DNA of 64,000 bases from Achatina immaculata (Eukaryota > Mollusca > Gastropoda > Stylommatophora > Achatinidae). Below the pieces are notes generated by a model. It was not told where the DNA came from and ran no database searches. It saw only the letters and a program-made list of their open reading frames with translations. Both the position numbers and the translations under genes were made by a program. Location: contig CM019703.1 in NCBI GenBank assembly GCA_009760885.1, positions 12,019,459 through 12,083,458 on the forward strand. Reading direction: 5' to 3'. This document shows positions 49,290 to 60,327 of the stretch, piece by piece (within the stretch, counting starts at the first letter, position 1; every line of letters begins with the position of its first letter).

Positions 49290-51370
49290 GCTGAAGACAT
49301 TGTTAATTCCAGCTAGGTGGAGACAGCCAGTCTGGAAAATAAGGCGCTGTTCTAGGACCCTCCGAGATCGTACATCTGCGGAACAAGAGCGGATCGCACT
49401 AACCGAAATGTCCTATTTGCCCCTGTGGTTACCAAGGCAAAAATGTTTAGCCACAGATGTCCAGGCCCTCTTAGAAATATCGTTGAGATGCTGGCGAAAT
49501 CGATCTCCTAACCGTAAGCCAGTTTCCCCTATGTACTTCAAACCGCAACGTTTGCACGTGAAGTGCAGGTGAAACCCTCCTGTACTGATAACGTGGATTT
49601 AGGGAAAGAAATCTGGCTGGCCTAGACAACAAACGGACAAGTGTTGCATCTACGGCGTCCACAACGTCTGGTACCATAAAAAGTGTCATCTGTCTTAAGA
49701 TGACTACGAATTAAAAGGTCCCTGAGGTTCTTGTCCCATCTGTAAGCCACCAATGGGGGTTCCCCAAAATGTTCACGTGTCTCAGGCTCGGTCTGGAGGA
49801 GGTGGAGATGGCGAAACAGTATGTTTTTAACTGCCAAGCTATGAGGGTGGTACGTGAGTACTAGTTTCACTCTGTCCGAGCTACAGTGCGGTTTAGGGAT
49901 GAGGGCTTGTTGCCGCGATATGTGGCTAATGCGGTTCCAAGTTGACGAGAGAACGTGGTCTGGATAGCCGCGTTGACGGAAGAAATCTAGCAACTTGTGG
50001 CCTTGATCCTGGAAATCCAAATCCTCCTTACACAAACGTCGCAACCTAAGAAGCTGAGAAAAAGGAATAGAGTCCTTACACGATCTGGGATGGGAGGAAG
50101 AGTACAGGAGGTAGCTGTGAGAGTCTGTAGGTTTATAGTGGACAGAAGTAGTAAGCCCGGAAGGGCCGATAGTGACGGCAATGTCAAGAAAGTTAGCGGA
50201 AGTAGCAGAGATATGGGAGGTGAAAGAAATGACAGGATTGTATTCTTTAACAAAACTGATAAAGTTATTAAGGTCTTCCTCTGGCATTGATGTGATCCCA
50301 ATGCCATCGTCTATGTAGCGTCTATAGAAGGCGGGAAAAGGGCCTCCTCTAAAGGCTCTCAGAATCTTGTGTTCGAAGTGGCCCATGAACAGACACGCGT
50401 AGCTGGGGCCCATCTTGGTACCAATGGCTACACCAATATTCTGGTCAAAGTAAAGTCCATTGAATTCAAAAGAATTGAGTTGGAGGACAAGTTGTGTAAG
50501 GCGCAGAATAGTAGAAGTAGGAATAGAGGGATTGCGTCTTTTGTTCAGAAAGAACTTGACGGCCTGAAGTCCCTGGTCATGTGGGATGGATGTGTATAAG
50601 GATACTACATCAAGGGTGAAGATACGGTAGGTGTGACCAGGCAGGAGTGTAAGGGTCTCAAAAGTAATGAGAGCATGATTGGTGTCCTTGAGATAAGTGG
50701 GCAGACTAGTGACCAGAGGTTGAACGATGCTGTCAAGAAAATCAGAGATTTGTTCCGTAGGGCAGGAACAAGCAGACACTATGGGCCTTCCTGGGTTTCC
50801 TGGTTTGTGAATCTTAGGGAGTAGATAAAAAGATGGTTTCCCTAAGCAGCTGTTGCGGATGTGAAGATGTGTAGCCGAGGGAGAAAGACCAGACTTGGCA
50901 GAAAGTTTCTGCTTTTTGAGAGAAGAAAGTTGCAGATAGAATTGTCTGTTGGTGGAGTGAATAAGCTCGCGGATCAGGCGCTAGATGAGGTAATTATCAT
51001 GTGTAATGTGGTGGAGACGGGCAGAGAGTAGAGCGATCTGACTATCAAGGTCCGAGAGGAGTTTAATGTGTCCCTCAACGACACAGCGCATGCGTTGAAA
51101 TGCGCAACTGGTTTCGATAGCACAAAGACGCTGACGGATTCTGGGGTGGAGAATGCCCATAGCCGGTGAAAACTTAGAAGTAAAACCTTTGGGAACAACC
51201 CTCAGGTGGAGACAGTTGTTGAGAAAATTAACTTGAGAAGTGAACCGCGTCTTCTTGTACGTAGCAAAAGCGAGGTCAGTGGCGGTACGGGAAAGGAGAG
51301 GTGACAAAAGACTGAAAGAGAGAGTAATAAAAGACTTGAGAGATTTGGTGATACGATTTAAAGAAGGCAT
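49290..51370 (-). pseudogene. Penelope-like RT + GIY-YIG endonuclease, minus copy
   Basis: An ATG at 51370 opens a frame (SLNRITKSLKSFITLSFSL; LRVVPKGFTSKFSPAMGI, the PLE N-terminal domain) that continues in the same frame to 49622, interrupted by one TAG at about 50981-50983. RT landmarks: KPSFYLLPKIHKPGNPGRP, FTLDVVSLYTSIPHDQGLQA, GVAIGTKMGPSYACLFMGHF, FYRRYIDDGIGI (YIDD active site), CGRRRCNTCPFVV. A TAG ends it at 49622. The GIY-YIG domain follows in another frame (CKRCGLKYIGETGLRLGDRF, then WTSVAKHFCLGNH; 49570-49300), with a linker deletion. The RT adds DNA at target nicks; the GIY-YIG domain nicks DNA. About 583 codons to the first TAG pair. Confidence 0.85.
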
Positions 51371-51462
51371 GGTGACCAGAAGAGATATCGAATGACTGGG
51401 GTGTGGAGGGAGAGTAGAGGTTAACCTGACACGCACAGAAGGAAGGCCCAGGAAGGCCCATA

Positions 51463-52620
51463 GTGTCTGCTTGTTCCTGCCCTACGGAACAAATCTCTGA
51501 TTTTCTTGACAGCATCTTTCAACCTCTGGTCACTAGTCTGCCCACTTATCTCAAGGACACCAATCATGCTCTCATTACTTTTGAGACCCTTACACTCCTG
51601 CCTGGTCACACCTACCTTATCTTCACCCTTGATGTAGTATCCTTATACACATCCATCCCACATGACCAGGGACTTCAGGCCGTCAAGTTCTTTCTGAACA
51701 AAAGACGCAATCCCTCTATTCCTACTTCTACTATTCTGCGCCTTACACAACTTGTCCTCCAACTCAATTCTTTTGAATTCAATGGACTTTACTTTGACCA
51801 GAATATTGGTGTAGCCATTGGTACCAAGATGGGCCCCAGCTACGCGTGTCTGTTCATGGGCCACTTCGAACACAAGATTCTGAGAGCCTTTAGAGGAGGC
51901 CCTTTTCCCGCCTTCTATAGACGCTACATAGACGATGGCATTGGGATCACATCAATGCCAGAGGAAGACCTTAATAACTTTATCAGTTTTGTTAAAGAAT
52001 ACAATCCTGTCATTTCTTTCACCTCCCATATCTCTGCTACTTCCGCTAACTTTCTTGACATTGCCGTCACTATCGGCCCTTCCGGGCTTACTACTTCTGT
52101 CCACTATAAACCTACAGACTCTCACAGCTACCTCCTGTACTCTTCCTCCCATCCCAGATCGTGTAAGGACTCTATTCCTTTTTCCCAGCTTCTTAGGTTG
52201 CGACGTTTGTGTAAGGAGGATTTGGATTTCCAGGATCAAGGCCACAAGTTGCTAGATTTCTTCCGTCAACGCGGCTATCCAGACCACGTTCTCTCGTCAA
52301 CTTGGAACCGCATTAGCCACATATCGCGGCAACAAGCCCTCATCCCTAAACCGCACTGTAGCTCGGACAGAGTGAAACTAGTACTCACGTACCACCCTCA
52401 TAGCTTGGCAGTTAAAAACATACTGTTTCGCCATCTCCACCTCCTCCAGACCGAGCCTGAGACACGTGAACATTTTGGGGAACCCCCATTGGTGGCTTAC
52501 AGATGGGACAAGAACCTCAGGGACCTTTTAATTCGTAGTCATCTTAAGACAGATGACACTTTTTATGGTACCAGACGTTGTGGACGCCGTAGATGCAACA
52601 CTTGTCCGTTTGTTGTCTAG
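51463..52620 (+). pseudogene. Penelope-like RT, plus copy (5'-truncated)
   Basis: 385 codons identical to the minus copy except for very few residues (for example SIFQ for SIVQ and HTYLIF for HTYRIF). It begins at SACSCPTEQISDF, inside the RT domain, so fingers are incomplete; the YIDD site is present near 51930. It ends in the same TAG after CNTCPFVV at 52618-52620. It has no start codon of its own at the junction and cannot encode a complete RT. Confidence 0.85.
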
Positions 52621-52635
52621 GCCAGCCAGATCTCT

Positions 52636-52961
52636 TTCCCTAAATCCACGTTATCAGTACAGGAGGGTTTCACCTGCACTTCACGTGCAAACGTTGCGGT
52701 TTGAAGTACATAGGGGAAACTGGCTTACGGTTAGGAGATCGATTTCGCCAGCATCTCAACGATATTTCTAAGAGGGCCTGGACATCTGTGGCTAAACATT
52801 TTTGCCTTGGTAACCACAGGGGCAAACAGGACATTTCGGTTAGTGCGATCCGCTCTTGTTCCGCAGATGTACGATCTCGGAGGGTCCTAGAACAGCGCCT
52901 TATTTTCCAGACTGGCTGTCTCCACCTAGCTGGAATTAACAATGTCTTCAGCTTTCTGTAA
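52636..52961 (+). pseudogene. Penelope-like GIY-YIG endonuclease domain, plus copy
   Basis: CKRCGLKYIGETGLRLGDRF at 52685-52745 carries the YIG half of the GIY-YIG signature and the conserved Arg (RLGDRF). RQHLNDISKRAWTSVAKHFC, then NHRGKQDISV follows, and it ends LAGINNVFSFL at 52959. It is out of frame with the RT because of the TAG and a linker deletion at about 52680, both shared with the minus copy. Confidence 0.8.
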
Positions 52962-53537
52962 CTTCTTTATTTTTCCACTGGCCTTTTTTATACTCTACTT
53001 TCTTTCTCTATGCTACCCCTCCCTACCACCATCCTATTTCCTTCTCTGCCAACATATTGGTCTTGTCCCATTCACCAGTTTTACATTTCCTCCCTGTAGG
53101 TGTTTAAGTTCTTCATTCATTATCTCTCGCGTCCTCTTTTCTCTCCCCTTCCCCCCCCCCCCCGACACCTCTAGCGACCATCATGTTTCTATTGCCTTCC
53201 CTCAACCCCTTTCTCCCACTTGTTCTCCTCCTCTCTCTCTCCGCTTCTTCGCTATGATTGGCTATATCGGGAATCTTTTGCTTGTAGGCAGCGTTTTTTT
53301 TTTTCTTCCTTCTTCTTCCACACACATTTCCGCTTTACTGAGAGCAAGACGCTTCAGATAAGTTATATATGTTGTATTTCGTTTTGTATGTATCCTCGAA
53401 TAAGGCTCACGCCGAAATATCGGATGTTGTATGTTTTTCATTTATACATTATCATACTTTATATTCGTTTTTTTCTCACCTTGCTCACTTCCTCCCTCAC
53501 TTTGTAAAACTGCACCATACACCTCTATCTACCTTAT
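52962..53537 (+). other. PLE 3' untranslated region, plus copy
   Basis: Pyrimidine-rich, with a poly(C) run at 53150-53163 and TTTTTTTTT near 53297-53305. Includes GCTCACGCCGAAATATCGGA and TTTTTCATTTATACATTATC, which are also the landmarks of the PLE remnants in the 5-kb units. Mirrored at 48707-49280. Confidence 0.8.
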
Positions 53538-53551
53538 TCCAAGTTTCATAC

Positions 53552-54975
53552 GTGACCTAACCTCGAGACAGCGGAAAAGGTCAAAGATGAGGTTTCACTT
53601 TTCCATTCTTCAGTTGGTAAACGGCTAAACTCCACCTAAGTTCTGACAACAGTGAAACTATCAGGGAAAAGAAGAAAAAAATAAGAGCACTACTAAATGA
53701 TTTACTTCGAGAAAAATTAGCTATTTTTCAATAAAAGCTCAATGAAAAACTCATATGTTACGAATTGTGACAAACCCATCAAGGTTGTGATATTTTGTTT
53801 TCTTCACCCAACAGCACTTCAGGTGGGGGAAGGAAAAAAGAAATCAACATTCAACAGAAAGTATTGAAAGAAAATATTGATATACTCCTAGAACATCTCC
53901 ACAAGTTCTCCATAAAGTGAGGAGGGAGGCTGGATGCAAAGAGACAGAAAAATAAGGGGGCAATAATAATTATCTATAAAACGCTGCTAAATTATAGTAG
54001 GAAAACTCTCGAATTGATTATACTTATAAATCTTGAGAAAATCATGAACTTGGCTTTAAGGGCAAACTATGAGCTACGATTTAATCTTGAAACGTAGATA
54101 TCTTCATAAAAATGCCCAGAAGTACGAGTGCTAAAATCAATTGGTAGCGTATTACAGAATACAGAGCGTTAAACATGATTGTTTCAGATGCTTTATCTCT
54201 CAGCTAGGATATGAAGGTCTTCGAACAGACTGATGGAAAAATATCCCCATATTCAGAACAAATAGTTTGTTCTGTCAGGACTATGCTTTTGTTGCTACTC
54301 TCTTTGGATTCTGCTTTGTGTCAGTCTTACCAGAACAGACAGTTCATTATGTACTTTAAGAGAAATGTCCCAGCGTCAACGTTATCAATTCAGACGTGCT
54401 TCACCTGCATTTCTCGCAGTTATTTACACCAATATATGCACGCTACGTCTTATAAAATGCTTAAAAGCCCCTAAGACAAGTACTGTCAGCTCTCTTTTGA
54501 CGTGTTATTACGTTTCACGAGAACATATTCATTTGTTAATCTTCATCGTCCTACATTAAACAACTCTATACACGTATTCTGACCAATAGTTGTTGCCTGC
54601 TTCCAAGCGTCCTGCATGGAGAGTGCTCCTGTTATTGTCGCACGCATGACTACAGTCAAAGAGATACGTAAAACTTTGCGCTTGGTGCAAGTTCTAACTA
54701 CAGGAGAATGAAGACTTGTGGAAACATGGGAAATTAGGGAAGTTAGAAACCAGCTTTCCCATTTCAATGTACACCCGTACCTTGAGTAAAAGATAATAAA
54801 TCTAACATCAGCCCACGGTGATCCAGGTCCGATCTCTTCATGGTCATCTGGCAATAAACGTACTATGATAAGGTTAACAATTCACTTTCTCATATCTCTC
54901 TCTCTATCTATATCTGTGTGTGTGTGTGTGTCTCTCTCTCTTTGAAGTTCACAGTTATCTCTTAACCTTAAAAAA
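53552..54975. other. unassigned sequence
   Basis: No element or gene recognised. (TC)n/(TG)n microsatellite at about 54894-54944. A 103-codon minus frame (54854-54543) has no recognisable domain. Confidence 0.5.
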
Positions 54976-54979
54976 CAAT

Positions 54980-56250
54980 ACAGCTGGGCTTTGATGATAT
55001 TATTAATAAGATCTTACGTTATGCTGCACCTGTCATCTCACATACACTAACATATATTTACAATCGGTGCATTGCAAAATGTTATTTCCCTGAGGCTTTT
55101 AAAACTGTTAAGGTGTATTCTCGCTTTAAATCTAGCCCTCCAACAATCTTACCAACTATAGACCAATATCCATATTATCGTTATTATCAAAACCACACGA
55201 AAAACATATACACAAAATAACTCTACGACACATTATAGAGAACAATTTACTCATAGACAGTCAATCAGGCTTTAGACCCAACCATTCCTGCCACATAACT
55301 CTTACCAAAATTACAGAAAACTGGTTAGTAAACAGACTATGTGGTGCCATCTTTGTTGACTTTAAAAAGGTATTTGATATGACTGACCACGATATTCTTG
55401 TAAGAAAAAAAGATTTATGAATTGCACCCTGATCAAATAAAATTAATTGCGTCGTTTCTTTCAGACAGACAACAGGTAGTATTCTTCAACAATTCTCTAT
55501 AAAATTCTGCTAAAGTTGACACTGGTGTTCCGCAAGGTTCTATTCTAGGCCCGTTGCTCTTTCCTATCTATATCAATGATCTTCAACTTCATCTTAAACA
55601 CTCTTCTTGTGACCTTTTTGCCGATGATTGCACAGTCTACACCAGTGACTATGATTGTATTAATCTAGAATCAACTCTTCAGGTCGAGTTATACAATTTA
55701 ATTAGATGGAGCAAAAACAATGGCATGATTATAAACACCGATAAAACAAAATCAGTGCTCATAACAACAAGACAGAAACTACAAAACGCAACAAAAACAA
55801 CACTTCGGCTCAGTGTCAAATACAAAGAGGCTTTGCTCACTCCAAAAGCGAGCAGTAAACCTTATTAGAGATAAAGATCAAGCACAAATAACTAACCAGC
55901 ACAAACGTATCAAAATACTGGGTCTTAAGAACAGGTTCCTCTTCAACAAAACCAAGTTAGTACATCAAAGTCTTTCACGGCATGCCCCGCCTTACCTATG
56001 GAACCTGTTTAAATTTAGCCCAACGCTTGAACAACATATATCTTCCAAACTCTAGAGTTGATCCTTAAAAAAAAAAGGCTTAGTTATTCTGCAGCTCATG
56101 TTTGGAATACCCTCCTATCCTGTATAAAAAAAATATAAATTATACTCCTTCCTACAACTACAAACTGTCCCAATATCTATTTGATGTCGTCTATGACTAT
56201 GATGCCTCCATCAATCATAAAACTTCAAAGTTATCTTAGACCGCTCTTAC
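54980..56250 (+). mobile_element. CR1/Jockey-like LINE remnant (LINE-E)
   Basis: NNYRPISILSLLSKPHEKHI pattern near 55150-55200, DSQSGFRPNHSCHITLTKI near 55260, IFVDFKKVFDMTDHDIL near 55355, TGVPQGSILGPLLFPIYIND near 55520-55575 (RT motif), CDLFADDCTVYTSDYDC near 55610 (FADD active site), and NTDKTKSVLITTRQKL. After an internal deletion, YKEALLTPKASSK / LCSLQKRAVNLI and PPYLWNLFKFSPTLEQH near 55990. The RPISIL...GSVLGPLLF...LFADD layout is that of CR1/Jockey-type elements. Frame breaks at several points. Confidence 0.8.
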
Positions 56251-56310
56251 ACACACCGAATACAGTTAATTGTTTATTCTGAATAGTTCCGAAATTTTTG
56301 TTTAGTAGAT

Positions 56311-58364
56311 TCATTCATTCATTCAAATGAACTTGCTGAACTTTGCCTCCCTAACAGCACTCCTGTAGGCCTTTCGGTTGTGAGCAAGATGGCCTGCTGC
56401 TGCTGCATCCGTTTGCAGATCGTCAACTATGTCTTGCAGCTATCTTCGTTTTCGTCTTCCTCTTTTTCTTTTTCCCATTATGTATCCTTCCAATACGGTC
56501 TTCTCTAAATTATCATGACGTTTAATGTGTCCAAAATATTTAAGTTTTCTCTCTTTAATCATTTTTGCTAGCCAGCCTTCTTTAATATTAAGCTCTTGTA
56601 GTATAGATATATTTGTTCTTTTTTGTGTCCACGATATTTGGAGAACTCTTCTGTAGCATTTACATTAAAAGGCATTTATGTGTTTCTCAGCTGTTTTGTT
56701 AAGTGTCCATGTCTCACAGGCATATGTTGCGATGGGAAAGATGCATGCCCTTAAAAATCTTATTTTTGTAGTTCTGTCTGCTCCTCTCCACAGAATCTTT
56801 ATTTGTTTTACTTTCTGAAGAGCGATAGATGCCCTCCTTTTAATTTCCCTCATTGTATCTCCATTATTACTTAGTAGTGATCCAAGATATTCAAAACTCT
56901 CCACTTCTTTCAATTTTTCCTCATTTATATATATTTCAGCTGCCTTATTTGTTTTGTCAGTTCTCATCAATTTAGTTTTCTTTGCATTAAGATTGAGGTT
57001 CTACTCTTCGCTGTTCTTACGGACTGACATAATTAGTTTTTCATTCCTCTTTGTGTTGTGGACAGTAACACTGTGTCATCAGCATATCTAATCTCTGGTA
57101 TTTCATAACCTCCAATTGTTATGGCATCGTAATATTCTTTGTCTACATCTTCTCTAACATTCCTCATTATATTTTCAGTATACAAGTTAAATAAGTAGGG
57201 TGACAATATGCACCCCTGACGGACCCCTTGTTTTATGTCAAACCAAGTTGTTGTTTCACCATTTATTCTTACTGCTGCTTTGTGATCTAGATACAGCAGT
57301 GATGTTAGTTGTGTCAAATGTTTTGGAAATACCATTTTTTTCCATTATTTCCCAAAGTTTCTGGTGTTGTACATAGTCAAATGCTTTGAGTAGTCTATAA
57401 AGAGTAAATATAGATTCACATTAAACTCTCTGCATTTCTCTATTATTAATCTTAGATTGAATATATGATCTCTTGATCCTCTTCTGTGCCTGAAACCAGC
57501 TTGGACCATATTGACTTCTTCTTCTATTTTCTGTCGAAGTCTACCCATTATGATTTTTAACAGAATTTTACTGGCATGACTAATCAGGGCAACAGTTCTG
57601 TAGTTTGTGCATAATTTCAGGTTACCCTTTTTTGGCAGTGGTATGAATACAGTTCTTTTCCATTCTTTTGGCCAAATACCTGAATGCCAGATCTTTTTGC
57701 ACAGTGCATGATAGATTGTTGCACATTCCTTTCCTCCTGCTTTAATAAATTCAGCTGTTATCTCATCACATCCTGGTGAATTACCATTTTTCAGATTCTT
57801 TATTGCCCATAAAACTTCTTTTATTGTCGGGTCGGGTTCTTTCTCCTCCAATAATAATTCACACTGTTGATTTCTGTTTCCACAGTCGGTTGTTTCATAT
57901 ATTCCTTTGCAATATTCCTTCCATCTTTCTAGAATTTCCTCTGTCTCTGTCAAGGTATTCCCCATCTCATCACAAATTACATTTAGCTTAGGTGTGACAT
58001 TTCTCGTCAATGTCTTCATTTCTTTAAACATTTCACTATTTCTTCCACACTTCTGATGTTCTTCTATTCTTTCACAACAATCTTGAATGTATTGTTTTTT
58101 GTCTTTTCTTATGTTTCTTCGTACTTCTTTTGTTAAAGTTTTATATTTCTCTTTGTTGTTGTTTGTCACTTTCCATTGCGTCTTCATTTCTCTACGTTGT
58201 TTGATCAGTTCTAGTGTACCTGCTGTAATCCATCCATTCTTTTGTGTTTCCTTTACTGGAACCATGTCTTTAGCTGTTGTTATTAAGATATCTTTGGCCT
58301 GCGTAGCCAATTCATCTGGTGTCATCTCCTCCTGTACAGCCATCAGGATTTCGAAACGGTTCTT
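56311..58364 (-). mobile_element. LINE-B copy with TSD (2.05 kb)
   Basis: Flanked by TTTAGTAGAT at 56301-56310 and 58365-58374. The 3' end is (TCAT)n on the plus strand. Sense order: MAVQEEMTPDELATQAKDIL, MGNTLTETEEILERWKEYC, GCDEITAEFIKAGGKE, FIPLPKKGNLKLCTNYRTV, AGFRHRRGSRDHIFNLRL, FIDYSK then the same one-base deletion as in the 46423 copy, FDIKQGVRQGCILSPYLF, IRYADDTVLLSTTQ, CETWTLNKTAEKHINAF. The 332-codon frame 58343-57345 covers the N-terminal half. Further frame breaks near 57030 and 57005. Confidence 0.9.
57345..58343 (-). pseudogene. LINE-B N-terminal half and RT fingers, 332 codons
   Basis: Runs from MAVQEEMTPDELATQAKDI to the frameshift after LYLLFIDYSK. It contains the linker region (QRREMKTQWKVTNNNKEKY, VRRNIRKDKKQYIQDCCERI) and RT motifs up to KAFD. 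There is no endonuclease domain upstream, so the element is either truncated here or naturally starts here. Confidence 0.8.
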
Positions 58365-58374
58365 TTTAGTAGAT

Positions 58375-58584
58375 AGTCATTATATATGTATGTAGTTACT
58401 TCTGTATTAAGTGAATGGATAAAAGCGGAACGTAAATGTTACATTTTATTTTATGTCTCTCAGCTTCAATGTTAATTATGTTTGTTACATGAACAGCATA
58501 TTTGTAGAATGTCTGGAAGAGAGTGAAAGATGTATGGGCCTGCGTGCCCAATTCTTAACCCTTTTGAAATAAAGATCAATCAAT

Positions 58585-58631
<47 letters not shown>

Positions 58632-59718
58632 AAATATAACATAAACCACTTCAGTCAAGCATTCCATTTAAATCATATCAAGTTTAATATGCACTTATAA
58701 CAGACGACTCATAATATGTAGACACTGTCGAAGACAAAAATCACAACACACACATACAGATATGAAAGGACTGTGATAATGTATGGCAATGATGATGCAA
58801 TGGTTCAACAAAGATGAATGATACAATATAAATCCATATCTCACTGCCCTCATCAAACAATGCATTACATATAACTGGCCCTCAGTTGGTAATACATATG
58901 GCAAACACGTAAGATTACTTGTTCAATCACTGAACTCATGTCCTCTACCAGCTAAAAATATATTGCATAAACTAAACATTCAATATTTGTCCATCGGGAC
59001 TGAAGATGCTCTTATAATGAGCGTTCAGAATCATACTTCAACGTCGTGCAATAATCTCTTGCCTAAACCAGCAGACAAAACTGAAATACACAGTTCATGT
59101 AAGGACAGACCAGCAAGTCATAAAATCAGCAACAATTCATGTAAGGACAGACCAGCAAGTCTTAAAATCAGCAACAATTCATGTAAGGACAGACCAGCTA
59201 GTCATAAAATCAGCAACAATCAGTTGCACAGAAAAACATCAGTAATATAACCCAATGAGTAATTCATAGCATGTCAAAAGAAAGCAGAATATGATGATTC
59301 CAATATTATACATATATATGGCATTTATTAACAATGCAATGGAATAAACACTTCATGACATTTCAGTACAAACCAGAAAGCATAGGCTTACCCTTGTCTA
59401 CTTCAACACTTAAAACAGTTCACATGACTTCGCGTACGGAATCATATTTACCGCACGAAAACTACATACACAACTTGCATCAAACTTACATTACATGAGG
59501 GGAGTACAGATTGTGATTATCGCATCAAACAGTGTTACAAAAATATCACAGTATATGTAGAAAATATAATCCATAGACAATAACACACATACGCTCCTTC
59601 AACCTGGTCGTACCTCGAAACAAGAGTGCCAACTCAACACAATCACACACCACTGAAACCAAAACAAAACACTAATAAGTGAATCGTAACCTCCAATGAA
59701 TCGGACGCTTCCATCAAA
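58375..59718. other. LINE 3' tail, (TC)n and unassigned sequence
   Basis: 58500-58590 ends GGGCCTGCGTGCCCAATTCT, an AATAAAG signal and (ATCA)n, the same LINE 3' end as in the 5-kb units. It is followed by (TC)n at 58590-58630. 59092-59222 is a 42-bp repeat in about three copies. The rest, up to 59718, has no recognised feature. Confidence 0.6.
59092..59222. repeat. 42-bp minisatellite, three copies
   Basis: AATTCATGTAAGGACAGACC + AGCAAGTCATAAAATCAGCA repeated with few changes. One plus frame reads SCKDRPASHKISNN. Confidence 0.85.
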
Positions 59719-60295
59719 GTTACGGTTCACAAATACTTTACATAATACCTTTTTTCTGCTGCCTGACACTTACATTAAATTAAAAGGAACACTTACACAG
59801 CCACACACAGATGTAGTCAGGAAAGGACACTTGTACACTGGAACCTGTATTACACAAACACGAGAAATTAATTGACTTCTGGTGAGTCATATATTAAAGA
59901 TACAAGTACAGATTTGAAGCGGTGTTAGTTTTGTCATTAAAGGTTTTATTTGTCAAAAACACATAACTTTTTACGAAAATTGTTTTATTTAGGGCGACAT
60001 CGATTGATTGATTTTATTTGTCACAAACCATATGTCTAGGAAGTGGAGGTGGATTGGCCAAACTGTGAGGAAACCCGACACCAGCATACCAAGACAGGCA
60101 CTGACATGGGATACTCAATGAAATATAAAATGAGGAATACCTAGATTTACTTGGAGAAAAGAAATTATGGCATTGCTCAAAGACAAGTGATGCACATGGA
60201 AGGAAGCAGAGAATAATTTCAAGAACAAGGAAGACTGGAGAGCCTTTTATCCGTGACCTATGGTCTCACGGGAGTGAATGATGATGATGATGATT

Positions 60296-60327
<32 letters not shown>

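Larger units (their letters stand above)
48666..53537. mobile_element. Penelope-like element, head-to-head dimer with TSD
   Basis: Two inverted arms, 48707-50795 and 51447-53538, differ at only a handful of positions by eye and are separated by a 651-base spacer. The minus copy is the longer one: it uses the spacer for its N-terminal part and has a further 41 bases at the 3' end (48666-48706, AGATAAAAGGGATGGCGACT). The plus copy is truncated at both 5' and 3' ends. The whole is bracketed by TCCAAATTTCATAC (48652-48665) and TCCAAGTTTCATAC (53538-53551), so it behaves as one insertion. Such partner copies are known for PLEs as pseudo-LTRs. Confidence 0.9.

Noticed and set aside
48666..53537. 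Palindrome as pure assembly artefact
   Set aside because: The arms differ at several positions, have unequal lengths, a unique spacer and an outer target duplication, all unlikely in a false palindrome. It still deserves long-read confirmation.
54543..54854. 103-codon minus-strand frame as a gene
   Set aside because: No motif recognised and no exon-like signals. Left as unassigned.
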